A DNA stretch of 23,369 bases, from assembly GCA_002308755.1 (NCBI GenBank), contig DBVR01000036.1, forward strand, positions 18,386-41,754, read 5' to 3'. Position 1 is the stretch's first letter. Every line of letters begins with the position of its first letter. The stretch is from Christensenella sp. UBA1259 (GTDB lineage Bacteria; Bacillota; Clostridia; Christensenellales; Borkfalkiaceae). A program made the position numbers and the translations under genes. Below the pieces are notes generated by a model, which saw only the letters and a list, made by a program, of their open reading frames with translations, was not told the DNA's origin and did no database searches. Below are positions 1 to 7,213 of this stretch, in pieces.

Positions 1-1
1 G

Positions 2-484
2 CCGATAGGCGTCATACTCGTCCTGCTTTTGGGAGTATCGTTTTTCCTTCTGGTGTGGACGGTGTTCTGCCAGTGGGCGTACGATAAGTTCATAAACGAC
101 AGAGTACCGGGGGCGAAGAAGAACAGGGGTATTTACGAAAAGGTAAAGGAAAGCAATTCGGAAGCGTTAAGGCAGTACCGCCAGCAGGTCGCCATGGCGC
201 GTACTTCGCTGAATTCGAGACCCATTAAGCCTATAACCGACGACGAACTCAAAATCGAAGAACTTCCCGCGGCGTTCAATCGGGACGACATAATAAAATT
301 GCAGGAAAGCAAGGAAAGACTTTACGAAGACAACGCGAAGTATATAGAAGAACATAAAAACGATCCGGAATTTTTACCGACCGAAGAAGAAAAGGCGGCG
401 AGAAAAGCCGAAGAAGAAAGGGAACGCCGCATAGCCGCGGCAAAGAAAGAGTTGGAAAAGCGGAATAAAAACCGCAAAAACTGA
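2..484 (+). CDS. Partial: membrane-anchored coiled-coil protein, C-terminal part
   Basis: The reading frame is open to the left edge of the window, so the true start lies upstream. What is visible begins with a hydrophobic stretch (PIGVILVLLLG... through LLVWTVF) that reads as one transmembrane helix. A soluble region of about 130 residues follows, very rich in Glu, Lys and Arg. The last 45 residues (EEEKAARKAEEERERR and onward) look like a charged coiled coil. I do not recognise a family. A TTG at 29 could serve as a start, but it lies inside the hydrophobic segment and has no convincing ribosome binding site, so I treat it as internal. A hairpin terminator follows at 507. The gene is real by its codon pattern; its function is unknown. 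Confidence 0.6.
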   Translation, partial: PIGVILVLLLGVSFFLLVWTVFCQWAYDKFINDRVPGAKKNRGIYEKVKESNSEALRQYRQQVAMARTSLNSRPIKPITDDELKIEELPAAFNRDDIIKLQESKERLYEDNAKYIEEHKNDPEFLPTEEEKAARKAEEERERRIAAAKKELEKRNKNRKN

Positions 485-506
485 TAGGCAGGCGTAAAAA
501 GAAACG

Positions 507-536
507 AAAAACGTGAACGGCGAGTTTGCGTTTTTT
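507..536 (+). terminator. Intrinsic terminator after the first partial gene
   Basis: ACGTGAAC (511-518) pairs with GTTTGCGT (524-531), including two G-T wobbles, around a five-base loop. The stem is preceded by AAAA and followed by a run of T. It sits 20-50 bases after the stop codon. Confidence 0.5.
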
Positions 537-538
537 AC

Positions 539-544
539 TATAAT
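539..544 (+). promoter_or_regulatory. Possible -10 box for the antiporter operon
   Basis: A perfect TATAAT lies 33 bases before the antiporter ATG and just after the terminator T-run. No good -35 hexamer sits 16-18 bases upstream, so the promoter is only a candidate. Confidence 0.3.
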
Positions 545-576
545 AAAAATAAAGCGGAAAACAAAGAAGGAAAGAT

Positions 577-1857
577 ATGCCGAACGATATTCCCGAGTTT
601 TTGGGACAACTTGCGATAATTCTTTTTTCGACCAAACTTTTGGGTATTCTTATGCGGAAAGCGGGGCTTCCGCAGGTCTTGGGCTTTATAATCGCGGGGC
701 TTTTGGTAGGTCCCGCCCTTTGGGAAGTTATTTTCGGCGAAATAGCGAACCCGATATTCCCCATAAAAAGAAGCGGGTATCTCGACGCGTTCGCCGAAGT
801 GGGCGTGGTATTCGTTATGTTTACCGCGGGACTCGAAACCAACTTAAAAGACGTAAAGGACACGGGCATCGTTTCCTTTCTTATCGCGGCGGGCGGGGTT
901 TTGCTCCCGCTGGCGGCGGGGGTGGGCTTAGGCGCGGCGTTTCTTCCCGAAGAAGGGTTTTCGACGTGGCTGTTTATAGGCGTTGTTATGACGGCGACCA
1001 GCGTCGGCATCACGGTGGAAGTACTGCGGGAACTCGGTAAACTCCAAAGTAAAGTAGGCACGGTGGTGCTTTCGGCGGCGATAATAGACGACGTGCTGGG
1101 GATCATGATACTCGCGGTGGTTTTAAGTCTTACGGGCGGCAGGACCGACAACGCCGTGCTGTCGGCGATAAACCCGAACGGAAATTCCTTCGTGTCGGTT
1201 TTATGGATACTCGCGTTTTTCGTTTTCGCAGTGGGCGCGGGTATAGGGTTTTCCAAACTCTTTAAATATATCGAAAAGAAGTCTCCGCACACGAGAAGAA
1301 TACCCATACTTTCAATCGCGCTGTGCTTTCTTTACGCCTTCGTGGCGGAAAAGGTGTTCGGCGTAGCCGACATAACGGGGGCGTACATAGCGGGGCTGGT
1401 GCTGTCCACCAACCATGCTTCGGCGCAGTACGTCGACAGAAAGGTTACGATAAACTCCTATACGCTGTTTGCCCCGATATTCTTTGCGTCCATAGGCATC
1501 AAGATAGGTTTCGGGAACTTCGGCGGGCATATACTCTTATTTGCGGCGTGTTTCGTTATAGTCGCGATAGCAATGAAGATAATCGGTTGCGGCGGCACGG
1601 CGAAACTCTGCGGCTTTAAGTGGAAAGACTGCGTAAGGGTAGGCGTCGGCATGATAGCGAGGGGCGAAGTCGCGCTTATCGTTACCGAAAAGGGCATAGA
1701 AGGGGGGCTTTTATCCGCCGATTATCGGGCGATAACGGTGCTTCTCGTGATGGTAAGTTCGTTGCTTGCGCCGATACTCTTAAAACTCCTGTATAAAAAG
1801 GACGACACTCCGCTTCCGCTGTCCAAAACGGCGACGGAAGAAGGCAGTTACGAATAA
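577..1857 (+). CDS. CPA-family cation/proton antiporter (Na+/H+ exchanger domain)
   Basis: An integral membrane protein of 426 residues with about 12 hydrophobic segments along its whole length, as in the Na+/H+ exchanger domain of the CPA1/CPA2 (KefB/NapA-like) families. Diagnostic features are the N-terminal GLPQVLGFIIAGLLVGP region, a Gly-rich helix near residues 95-115, the ATSVGITVEVLRELG segment, and the IIDDVLGIMI motif whose paired aspartates form the ion-binding site in CPA2 exchangers. Near residue 360, GMIARGEVALIV is also typical. It lacks the cytosolic RCK/TrkA domain of KefB, so it is a short form. The start is supported by GAAGGAAAG eight bases before the ATG. It leads a plus-strand group with hslO 11 bases downstream. 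The ion (Na+, K+ or another) cannot be told from sequence. Confidence 0.88.
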   Translation: MPNDIPEFLGQLAIILFSTKLLGILMRKAGLPQVLGFIIAGLLVGPALWEVIFGEIANPIFPIKRSGYLDAFAEVGVVFVMFTAGLETNLKDVKDTGIVSFLIAAGGVLLPLAAGVGLGAAFLPEEGFSTWLFIGVVMTATSVGITVEVLRELGKLQSKVGTVVLSAAIIDDVLGIMILAVVLSLTGGRTDNAVLSAINPNGNSFVSVLWILAFFVFAVGAGIGFSKLFKYIEKKSPHTRRIPILSIALCFLYAFVAEKVFGVADITGAYIAGLVLSTNHASAQYVDRKVTINSYTLFAPIFFASIGIKIGFGNFGGHILLFAACFVIVAIAMKIIGCGGTAKLCGFKWKDCVRVGVGMIARGEVALIVTEKGIEGGLLSADYRAITVLLVMVSSLLAPILLKLLYKKDDTPLPLSKTATEEGSYE

Positions 1858-1868
1858 GGTGGGAAAAG

Positions 1869-2723
1869 TTGGACAGGCTACTTAAAACGCTCGTTTTCGG
1901 CGGGGACGTTTCGGCGGCGGTGATAAGCAATACCGACGCCCTGAATAAAGCGATAAAGATACACGGTTTTTCGCCCGTGGCGGCGGCGGCGTTCGGCAGG
2001 ACCATGACGGCGTGTACCTTTATGGCGAGCGGGCTTAAAAATGCGACCGACAAACTCTACGTTACCGTAAAAGGCGACGGAATCGGCGGCAAAATAACCG
2101 TTTGCGGGGACGGGAACCTCAATATGCGCGGCGCGGTGGACTGCCCGCACGTTGACCTTCCCCTTAAAAGCAACGGGAAACTCGACGTCGGCGGGTTCGT
2201 CGGCGGTAACGGCAGGATAACCGTAGTAAAGAGTATGGGCTTAAAAGAACCCTATTCGGGTAGCAGCAGACTGGTTTCCGGCGAGATAGCCGAAGACTTT
2301 ACGGCGTACTATACGTTAAGCGAACAGACGCCCACGGCGATGGCTTTGGGGGTTTTAATAGGAAAGACGGGGAAAGCGTTGAGTTCCGGCGGGGTGATAG
2401 TCCAAGCAATGCCCGCAGCGAAGGAAGAGTCTCTCGTAAAAGCCGAAGAAATAATAAGATCCCTTTTTGACGTGTCGAAAAAATTGAAAGAGTTCGGCGC
2501 GGAAGGACTGTTAAAGAAATGTTTCGGGGCGACGGAGTTTACCGAATACGCGCCGAAATACAAGTGCGCCTGTACGAGAAAATACGTCGAAGGGGTGATA
2601 ATATCTCTTGGCAAAAATCAAGCGGAAGATATAATAAAAACGCAGGGGAAGATTGAAATAAACTGCGATTTCTGCGGCAAAACCTATATTTTTACCGCAG
2701 AAGACGTGGAAAAACTTTTCTGA
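1869..2723 (+). CDS. hslO: Hsp33 redox-regulated chaperone
   Basis: A cytosolic holdase chaperone that is activated by oxidative unfolding when its zinc is lost. The 284-residue length fits the family. The N-terminal domain shows typical family patches (VAAAAFGRTMTA, LYVTVKGDGIGG, GFVGGNGRITVVK, YSGSSRLVSGEIAEDF, YTLSEQTPTAMALGV). The C-terminal redox switch has CxC at residues 233/235 and CxxC at 266/269, the four zinc ligands. The start is TTG at 1869, with AAGGTGGG upstream at the proper distance; an Hsp33-like N-terminus follows directly. It sits 11 bases after the antiporter gene and one base before the TPR gene, so all three are probably cotranscribed. Confidence 0.95.
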   Translation: MDRLLKTLVFGGDVSAAVISNTDALNKAIKIHGFSPVAAAAFGRTMTACTFMASGLKNATDKLYVTVKGDGIGGKITVCGDGNLNMRGAVDCPHVDLPLKSNGKLDVGGFVGGNGRITVVKSMGLKEPYSGSSRLVSGEIAEDFTAYYTLSEQTPTAMALGVLIGKTGKALSSGGVIVQAMPAAKEESLVKAEEIIRSLFDVSKKLKEFGAEGLLKKCFGATEFTEYAPKYKCACTRKYVEGVIISLGKNQAEDIIKTQGKIEINCDFCGKTYIFTAEDVEKLF

Positions 2724-2724
2724 T

Positions 2725-4413
2725 ATGGGTAATATACTCGGTTTCGGCAATGCCGAAGTAAGAAGAAAAATAGCGGAAGAAAAGGCGGACTCGGGGGAAT
2801 TTCTGCAAGCCTTGGGGCACTTGTATTCCGCGCTGAAAAACGCCCCCGACGACGCGGACATTATAGTGGATATAGCCGACGCGTACGCCGATATGGGGCT
2901 ACTTGAACTTTCAAACGCTTTTTGGTTTAGGTATCTCGATATCGCGCCCAAAGAAAAAAGGAGTATTGCATACGAAGAACTCGCCATAAACTTTTTTTAT
3001 ATGGACAACGTGTGGGCGGCGGGATATTATTTTCATCTTAAAGTGGCGGAAGACGGCTTTATCGCCGAAGAAGGGCTGGATGAAGAAATACTCGAATTTT
3101 TTTCGGAGTCGTCTAAACGCGCGGGGTATAAACTCGTGTATCCCTTTGAACGCGCCGACTATTCCGACGTTATAAAGGCGGCAAAGCGTTCGCTTTCCTG
3201 CGGGGATTACAAGACGGCGGCGTATCTTTACAGGTCGTTGCCCGAAATGAAATGCACCGAAGAGATATACGGCGACTACGCCGTTTCGCTGTTTTTGGCG
3301 GACAGGGATAAGGAAGTTATCGAAGTCTGCAAAAAATCGCTGGACAAGTTCGGACCGAACATGACGGCGTATTGCAATCTTTCCACGCTTTTTAAGGCGA
3401 AAGGCGAAGACGAAAAGAGCGCTGTGTACTACGCGATGGCAAAGGACGCCGCAAAGGGCGACGGCGGGGAAAAGTATAAACTCGCCACCTGCGCGATAGA
3501 ACAGGAAGACGACGAAACGGTAAAGGCGTGCCTTAACGAGATATTGAAAGAACGACCTTTCGACGACACCATGAATTTTTTCTGCGGGATAGCGCATATA
3601 AATTCGGGAAATTACGACGCGGGGTGCAGATATTTGTCCGCGGCAAGGCGGATAGATCCCGAAAATCTTTGCTATAAGTTCTACTACGAGTATTGCACGG
3701 AACTTTTGAGAACGGGCGTGGATGCCGAAAATTACCTGCCGTTTAAATATTTTAAGAGAATCCCCGAAAAAGCCGACAGAAGGATAAGAAAGGCGGTCAA
3801 AAAACTGGTGGGACGCCCCGTGCCGAAGAACGGTTTCGACAAAGAAACTGCGGAAAATCTCGTTCTGGGGCTTTACTGCGGCGGCGAAGAACTCGCGAAA
3901 GACTGCGCTTTCTTAATAAGTTTTTACGGCGGCGAAAAGGAAAGGGACGCGCTTTTTAAGTTTATTCTCGATCCCGAAGCCGACGAAGAGATAAAAAAGG
4001 CCGCCGTTTACAACGTCGTGAACGCGGGCGTGCGCAAAAAATTCGGCGTTACGGCGGGGAACTTTTACGTCAGGGTAAAACTCGGAAAACTGTTGTCGAG
4101 AGAAGTTCCGGGCTACGAATTTTTCACCTGCGGTTACGCCATCGCGACGGTGCGGGCGATATTTTCGGGCGCGGACGATTTCAATAAGATAAACTTTGCG
4201 ACCAACAAACTTTTCGCGCTTTACGGCGCGGAACTGAAAGAAGACGGGTTTCTGCCCGAAGAAGCGGCTACCCTTATAACCCTTACTTTTAAGCCGGAAC
4301 AGATGTCGGTTTCGGATATATGCAGAATATACGGAGTAAAACCGGAACGCGTATCGGAATATTTCAAACGCTACTCGGAACATAAAGGCGGTATAAATGA
4401 TAAAGATAATTGA
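2725..4413 (+). CDS. Tetratricopeptide-repeat protein with C-terminal HTH-like segment
   Basis: A soluble 562-residue protein. Residues 20-330 carry a series of helical hairpins with TPR character (for example EFLQALGHLYSALKNAPDDA, NFFCGIAHINSGNYDAGCRY), so it is likely a protein-interaction scaffold. The middle is helical and not clearly repetitive. The last 35 residues (SVSDICRIYGVKPERVSEYF) resemble a helix-turn-helix, which I see only as a pattern. No signal peptide or membrane segment is visible. Its ATG is one base after the hslO stop, and its 3' end overlaps the next gene by 17 bases, so translation is probably coupled to both. The function is not known to me, and the pairing with the next gene suggests they act together. 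Confidence 0.8.
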   Translation: MGNILGFGNAEVRRKIAEEKADSGEFLQALGHLYSALKNAPDDADIIVDIADAYADMGLLELSNAFWFRYLDIAPKEKRSIAYEELAINFFYMDNVWAAGYYFHLKVAEDGFIAEEGLDEEILEFFSESSKRAGYKLVYPFERADYSDVIKAAKRSLSCGDYKTAAYLYRSLPEMKCTEEIYGDYAVSLFLADRDKEVIEVCKKSLDKFGPNMTAYCNLSTLFKAKGEDEKSAVYYAMAKDAAKGDGGEKYKLATCAIEQEDDETVKACLNEILKERPFDDTMNFFCGIAHINSGNYDAGCRYLSAARRIDPENLCYKFYYEYCTELLRTGVDAENYLPFKYFKRIPEKADRRIRKAVKKLVGRPVPKNGFDKETAENLVLGLYCGGEELAKDCAFLISFYGGEKERDALFKFILDPEADEEIKKAAVYNVVNAGVRKKFGVTAGNFYVRVKLGKLLSREVPGYEFFTCGYAIATVRAIFSGADDFNKINFATNKLFALYGAELKEDGFLPEEAATLITLTFKPEQMSVSDICRIYGVKPERVSEYFKRYSEHKGGINDKDN

Positions 4414-5215
4414 TCTGGACAGACTTTTCGACAAGTACATAGAAAAGTACGTTTACGAAAACGTCGGCAAGGTGAAACCCGAAGAGATAGAAAACGAGAT
4501 ACCCGTGCTGTACGAAAAGTTCGGCGGCGAAAAACTTTCCGAACTCGACGGCGCGACGCCTAACTCGTATTACCGCAATTTCGGTGCGGAAGACCTTCTT
4601 AACGCACTTAAAGAACATATAGAGCGGGGCGTTTCGGTATCCGACTTTCTCTGCGAAGCGATAACGGCCGATAAAGACTGCGAAAAGGCGGTAAAAAGCG
4701 AACTCTTAAAGGAAAATTCCGCCGAGTACACGGCGTATCTTATGAATTTTCTTTCCGATATAAACGGGGATATTCCGATAGGCAGGTATCTCGAATTCGC
4801 GCTTTTCGACTATCCCGAAGAGATAGGGGAACTTGCGACGGAGTTTCTCGGCAAAAACGCGGACAAGGCAAAATCTGCCGTGCTGACCGCCCTTGCCGAC
4901 GCGGCGGAAGACAAAAAATCGCGGCTTTACGAGATACTGTCCTGCGTAAAGGAAAGAGAAGACGCCGTTTTCGACGCTTTGGTCGCGGGGTTTTTAAAAC
5001 ATGCGGGGGAGATTCCGCTTTACAGTTCTTTTCTCGCCCGTTACGGCGACGAAAGGGCGATACCGTTTTTGTCAGCGGCGGCGGACGGCGACGTAAATTA
5101 CGCCGATTTCGAAGAATTGCGTTTCGCGATAGAGGCGCTGGGCGGGGAGTATAAAGGCAAGAAAGACTTTTCCGCCGACAAAATCTATAAAAAAATAAAG
5201 GGCGACGGCAAGTAA
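4397..5215 (+). CDS. Hypothetical helical-repeat protein
   Basis: A 272-residue acidic, cytosolic protein with no signal or membrane segment. I recognise no family. The composition and spacing (PEEIGELATEFLGKNADKAK, FLARYGDERAIPFLSAAADG, DFEELRFAIEALGGEYKGKK) suggest HEAT-like alpha-helical repeats, especially in residues 120-260. It overlaps the end of the TPR gene by 17 bases and is very probably translated by coupling. The two genes read like a conserved pair. It may be a partner or scaffold, but nothing in the sequence shows an enzymatic site. Confidence 0.72.
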   Translation: MIKIIDLDRLFDKYIEKYVYENVGKVKPEEIENEIPVLYEKFGGEKLSELDGATPNSYYRNFGAEDLLNALKEHIERGVSVSDFLCEAITADKDCEKAVKSELLKENSAEYTAYLMNFLSDINGDIPIGRYLEFALFDYPEEIGELATEFLGKNADKAKSAVLTALADAAEDKKSRLYEILSCVKEREDAVFDALVAGFLKHAGEIPLYSSFLARYGDERAIPFLSAAADGDVNYADFEELRFAIEALGGEYKGKKDFSADKIYKKIKGDGK

Positions 5216-5224
5216 CCGTATAAA

Positions 5225-5269
5225 ACCCCGTAAAAAGGAGATAATAGTTTTACTTTATGTAAGCGGGGT
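5225..5269 (+). promoter_or_regulatory. Leader hairpin before the small basic protein
   Basis: ACCCCG (5225-5230) pairs with CGGGGT (5264-5269), and inner GTAAAA pairs with TTTTAC. The loop contains AAGGAG, and the closing strand contains the GGGG that would act as ribosome binding site for the ATG at 5275. It could limit translation of that ORF. The evidence is pairing only. Confidence 0.25.
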
Positions 5270-5274
5270 ATGAT

Positions 5275-5391
5275 ATGTCTAAAAGAAAAAAGACCAAAAT
5301 AAAAAAACTCACCGAAGAAGAGTACGGGCAGTATATTATGGCGTTGAAAGACGAAAAGCCGCCCGTTGCGGTAAGGAAATTGCAACACTGA
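5275..5391 (+). CDS. Small basic protein, 38 residues
   Basis: An ATG-started frame of 38 codons beginning MSKRKKTKIKKL and ending VAVRKLQH. It is Lys/Arg-rich at the N-terminus and lies between the helical-repeat gene and a perfect hairpin terminator whose 5' arm touches its stop codon. The lysine-rich start recalls small ribosome- or RNA-binding proteins, but I do not recognise a family. The ribosome binding site is weak (GCGGGG seven bases upstream). Its position and clean stop at the terminator support a real gene ending the operon. An alternative is chance coding in a 3' UTR. Confidence 0.5.
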   Translation: MSKRKKTKIKKLTEEEYGQYIMALKDEKPPVAVRKLQH

Positions 5392-5419
5392 AAAAGTCGC
5401 GATTTTATCGCGACTTTTT
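5391..5419 (+). terminator. Intrinsic terminator ending the antiporter-hslO group
   Basis: A perfect 12-bp stem: AAAAAGTCGCGA (5391-5402) and TCGCGACTTTTT (5408-5419) around a five-base loop, with a T-run closing the stem. It begins on the last base of the small ORF's stop codon. Confidence 0.88.
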
Positions 5420-5461
5420 ACCGTTTACGGTACGATTTTCAAGCGTTGTTATTTAAAATCT

Positions 5462-5490
5462 TTGCTTTTAGGTAAAAATTGTGCTACAAT
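5462..5490 (+). promoter_or_regulatory. Sigma-A promoter of the GNAT gene
   Basis: TTGCTT (5462-5467), a 17-base spacer, then TACAAT (5485-5490). The predicted transcription start is near 5497, which rules out an earlier start codon at 5481 and supports the ATG at 5526. Confidence 0.75.
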
Positions 5491-5493
5491 ACC

Positions 5494-5514
5494 AAGGTAA
5501 AATCGTTTTACCTT
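5494..5514. promoter_or_regulatory. Inverted repeat at the GNAT transcription start (operator or 5' hairpin)
   Basis: AAGGTAAAA (5494-5502) and TTTTACCTT (5506-5514) form a perfect 9-bp dyad with a three-base centre. It lies right over the predicted +1. It could be a repressor operator or a stabilising 5' mRNA hairpin. Confidence 0.45.
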
Positions 5515-5525
5515 TCGGTGGAAAT

Positions 5526-6653
5526 ATGTTAGAGATAAAAGAAGTAGCAACGAAAAAAGACTTAAAGACTTTCGCGAAGTTTCCGACGGAATTATATAAG
5601 GATTGCCCGTACTACGTTCCGTCGCTGTATTCCGACGAACTCGCCACTTTTAACCCCAAAAAGAATTTCAGTCTTAAAAACAACGACATAAAAGGGTTTC
5701 TTTGCTATAAGGACGGGAAAGTCGTCGGCAGGATAGCGGGGCTTATAAATAAGGCGTACAATAATAAGACCGGCAAAAAATACATACGCTTTTCGCGGTT
5801 CGAGGCGATAGACGATATAGAAGTATTTAAGGCGTTACTTTCCGCCGTGGAAAATTTCGGAAAGAAAAACGGTATGGAGATAATGCACGGACCTTGGGGT
5901 TTCAACGACACCGACAGGGAAGGGATGCTGACTTTCGGGTTCGACAAACGCAGCACGTATTCCACCAACTACTATTACCCCTATTTTTGCAAGCACATGA
6001 AAGAACTCGGCTTTAATGACGAGTCCAAGTGGATAGAAAGGCAATTCGTTATTCCCGACGAACCTTACGAAAGGATAGTCGCGATAAGCGAAAAACTGAA
6101 AAAGAAGTTAGACGTTACGGAACTTGCCGATATAATGTCGGTAAAAAAGATACTGAAAAATTACGGTTCGGCGTTTTTCGACACGTTAAACCTTGCCTAC
6201 GGCGATCTCGACGGGTACGTTCCGATCGTCGGAAAGGCGCAGGATAACGTGTTAAAGCAGTTTGCCACCATAGTGAACTTAAAATACATAAGTATTCTCG
6301 CCGATAAAGAAGGCAGGGTGGCGGCGTTCGGGATAGTTCTTCCGTCCATTGCCGACGCGCTTATAAAACACAGGGGAAGGCTTTTGCCTTTCGGGTTTAT
6401 CGACGTATTGAAGTCCATGCACGATCCCAAAGAGTTGGAAATGGCGCTTATCGCCGTGCATCCCGAATACAAGAACACGGGCATCAATTCCATAGTGATA
6501 ACGCGGATAATGAAAAACGTCGTGCAAAACAAGATATCGCATATAGAGTCCAACCCCATGTTGGAAACGAATTACAATATCCAGATGCAGTGGAAATTCG
6601 CCGCAAACGATATAATAAAGAAACGTCAGACCTATATAAAGGAAATAAATTAA
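5526..6653 (+). CDS. GNAT-fold N-acetyltransferase-like protein (YghO-like)
   Basis: A 375-residue cytosolic protein resembling the long GNAT-like family of which E. coli YghO is a member. Recognisable patches are FPTELYKDCPYYVPSLYSDE near the start, FLCYKDGKVVGRIAGLIN (the GNAT beta-strands), MEIMHGPWGFNDTDREGML around residue 115, and a C-terminal ELEMALIAVHPEYKNTGINS segment that corresponds to the acetyl-CoA-binding motif. The substrate is unknown. I chose ATG 5526 because it has GGTGGAA upstream and lies after the predicted transcription start; an upstream in-frame TTG/ATG region would fall inside the promoter. The gene stands alone, with a terminator hairpin at 6689 facing spoVG. Confidence 0.75.
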   Translation: MLEIKEVATKKDLKTFAKFPTELYKDCPYYVPSLYSDELATFNPKKNFSLKNNDIKGFLCYKDGKVVGRIAGLINKAYNNKTGKKYIRFSRFEAIDDIEVFKALLSAVENFGKKNGMEIMHGPWGFNDTDREGMLTFGFDKRSTYSTNYYYPYFCKHMKELGFNDESKWIERQFVIPDEPYERIVAISEKLKKKLDVTELADIMSVKKILKNYGSAFFDTLNLAYGDLDGYVPIVGKAQDNVLKQFATIVNLKYISILADKEGRVAAFGIVLPSIADALIKHRGRLLPFGFIDVLKSMHDPKELEMALIAVHPEYKNTGINSIVITRIMKNVVQNKISHIESNPMLETNYNIQMQWKFAANDIIKKRQTYIKEIN

Positions 6654-6688
6654 GGGCGTTCTTAAAACCGAATAAAAAACGACACAAA

Positions 6689-6718
6689 AAAGCACCGTAT
6701 AAGCAAAAACGGTGCTTT
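6689..6718 (-). terminator. Terminator between GNAT gene and spoVG
   Basis: AAAGCACCGT (6689-6698) pairs with ACGGTGCTTT (6709-6718). On the minus strand the stem is followed by TTTTTTGTG, so it best serves spoVG. It may also stop the convergent GNAT transcript. Confidence 0.75.
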
Positions 6719-6771
6719 ACGATTATTTCGGGCGGGAAATTTCCGGTGAGACTGGTTGTAAGAGAAAAAGA

Positions 6772-7047
6772 CTAATCCTGCTGCGGTTTGGCGAGTTCTT
6801 CTTCGAAAGCCGCAAGCACGGCTTTGATAAGTTCTTCGCGGGTTTCCGTCTTGATGGGGTGGGCGATATCTCTGAATTCGCCTTCGTTGGTCTTTTTGCT
6901 GGGCATGGCGATAAAGTAGCCTTCGTTACCGCTTATGACTTTTATGTCGTGCACGACGAAACAATCGTCGAAAGTAACCGAAGCCACCGCTTTCAGCTTA
7001 CTGTCTTCCTTTTTGACGAGCCTTACTCTTACGTCGGAAATAGTCAT
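6772..7047 (-). CDS. spoVG: SpoVG family RNA-binding regulator
   Basis: A small (91 residues) nucleic-acid-binding regulator found across Bacillota, first known as a stage V sporulation protein and now known to bind RNA and DNA. The match covers the whole protein: MTISDVRVR at the start, ASVTFDDCFVVHDIKVISG, then YFIAMPSKKTNEGEFRDIAHPI, the family core. The C-terminus is the usual variable charged tail. Two ATGs lie in tandem (7050 and 7047); I prefer 7047 because it aligns with the family start and puts GGAAGG seven bases away. The longer open frame to 7086 is leader. It has its own promoter at 7103-7131 and a terminator at 6689. Its presence suggests, but does not prove, a spore-former or a relative of one. 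Confidence 0.94.
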   Translation of the reverse strand: MTISDVRVRLVKKEDSKLKAVASVTFDDCFVVHDIKVISGNEGYFIAMPSKKTNEGEFRDIAHPIKTETREELIKAVLAAFEEELAKPQQD

Positions 7048-7102
7048 CATTGTACCTTCCTTAACCGTATCGGCAACAACCGACACTCATAATATTACAA
7101 TC

Positions 7103-7131
7103 ATAATAACATATAAACGCGGCGATTTCAA
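7103..7131 (-). promoter_or_regulatory. Sigma-A promoter of spoVG
   Basis: On the minus strand TTGAAA (7131-7126), a 17-base spacer and TATTAT (7108-7103). The transcript leader would be about 50 bases long with a GGAAGG ribosome binding site. In Bacillus subtilis spoVG is read by sigma-H; the boxes here look like sigma-A. Confidence 0.72.
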
Positions 7132-7178
7132 GCCGTTTTTTAAAATTTTTTCCGTTTTTTTGAAAATTTTGCGGAAAA

Positions 7179-7208
7179 TTTACAAATTTTCGCCACTAAT
7201 CATACTAT
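7179..7208 (+). promoter_or_regulatory. Probable murC promoter, abutting the start codon
   Basis: TTTACA (7179-7184), an 18-base spacer and TACTAT (7203-7208). The predicted +1 is at 7214-7215, on the murC ATG. No Shine-Dalgarno sequence is present in the 20 bases before the ATG. Confidence 0.5.
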
Positions 7209-7213
7209 AAAGT

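Noticed and set aside
276..1307. Long minus-strand open frame of 343 codons.
   Set aside because: It is antisense to the antiporter gene, with low-complexity Pro/Ser/Thr translation and no family resemblance.
5481..5525. Longer N-terminus for the GNAT protein.
   Set aside because: The extra codons overlap the -10 box and lie mostly upstream of the predicted transcription start.
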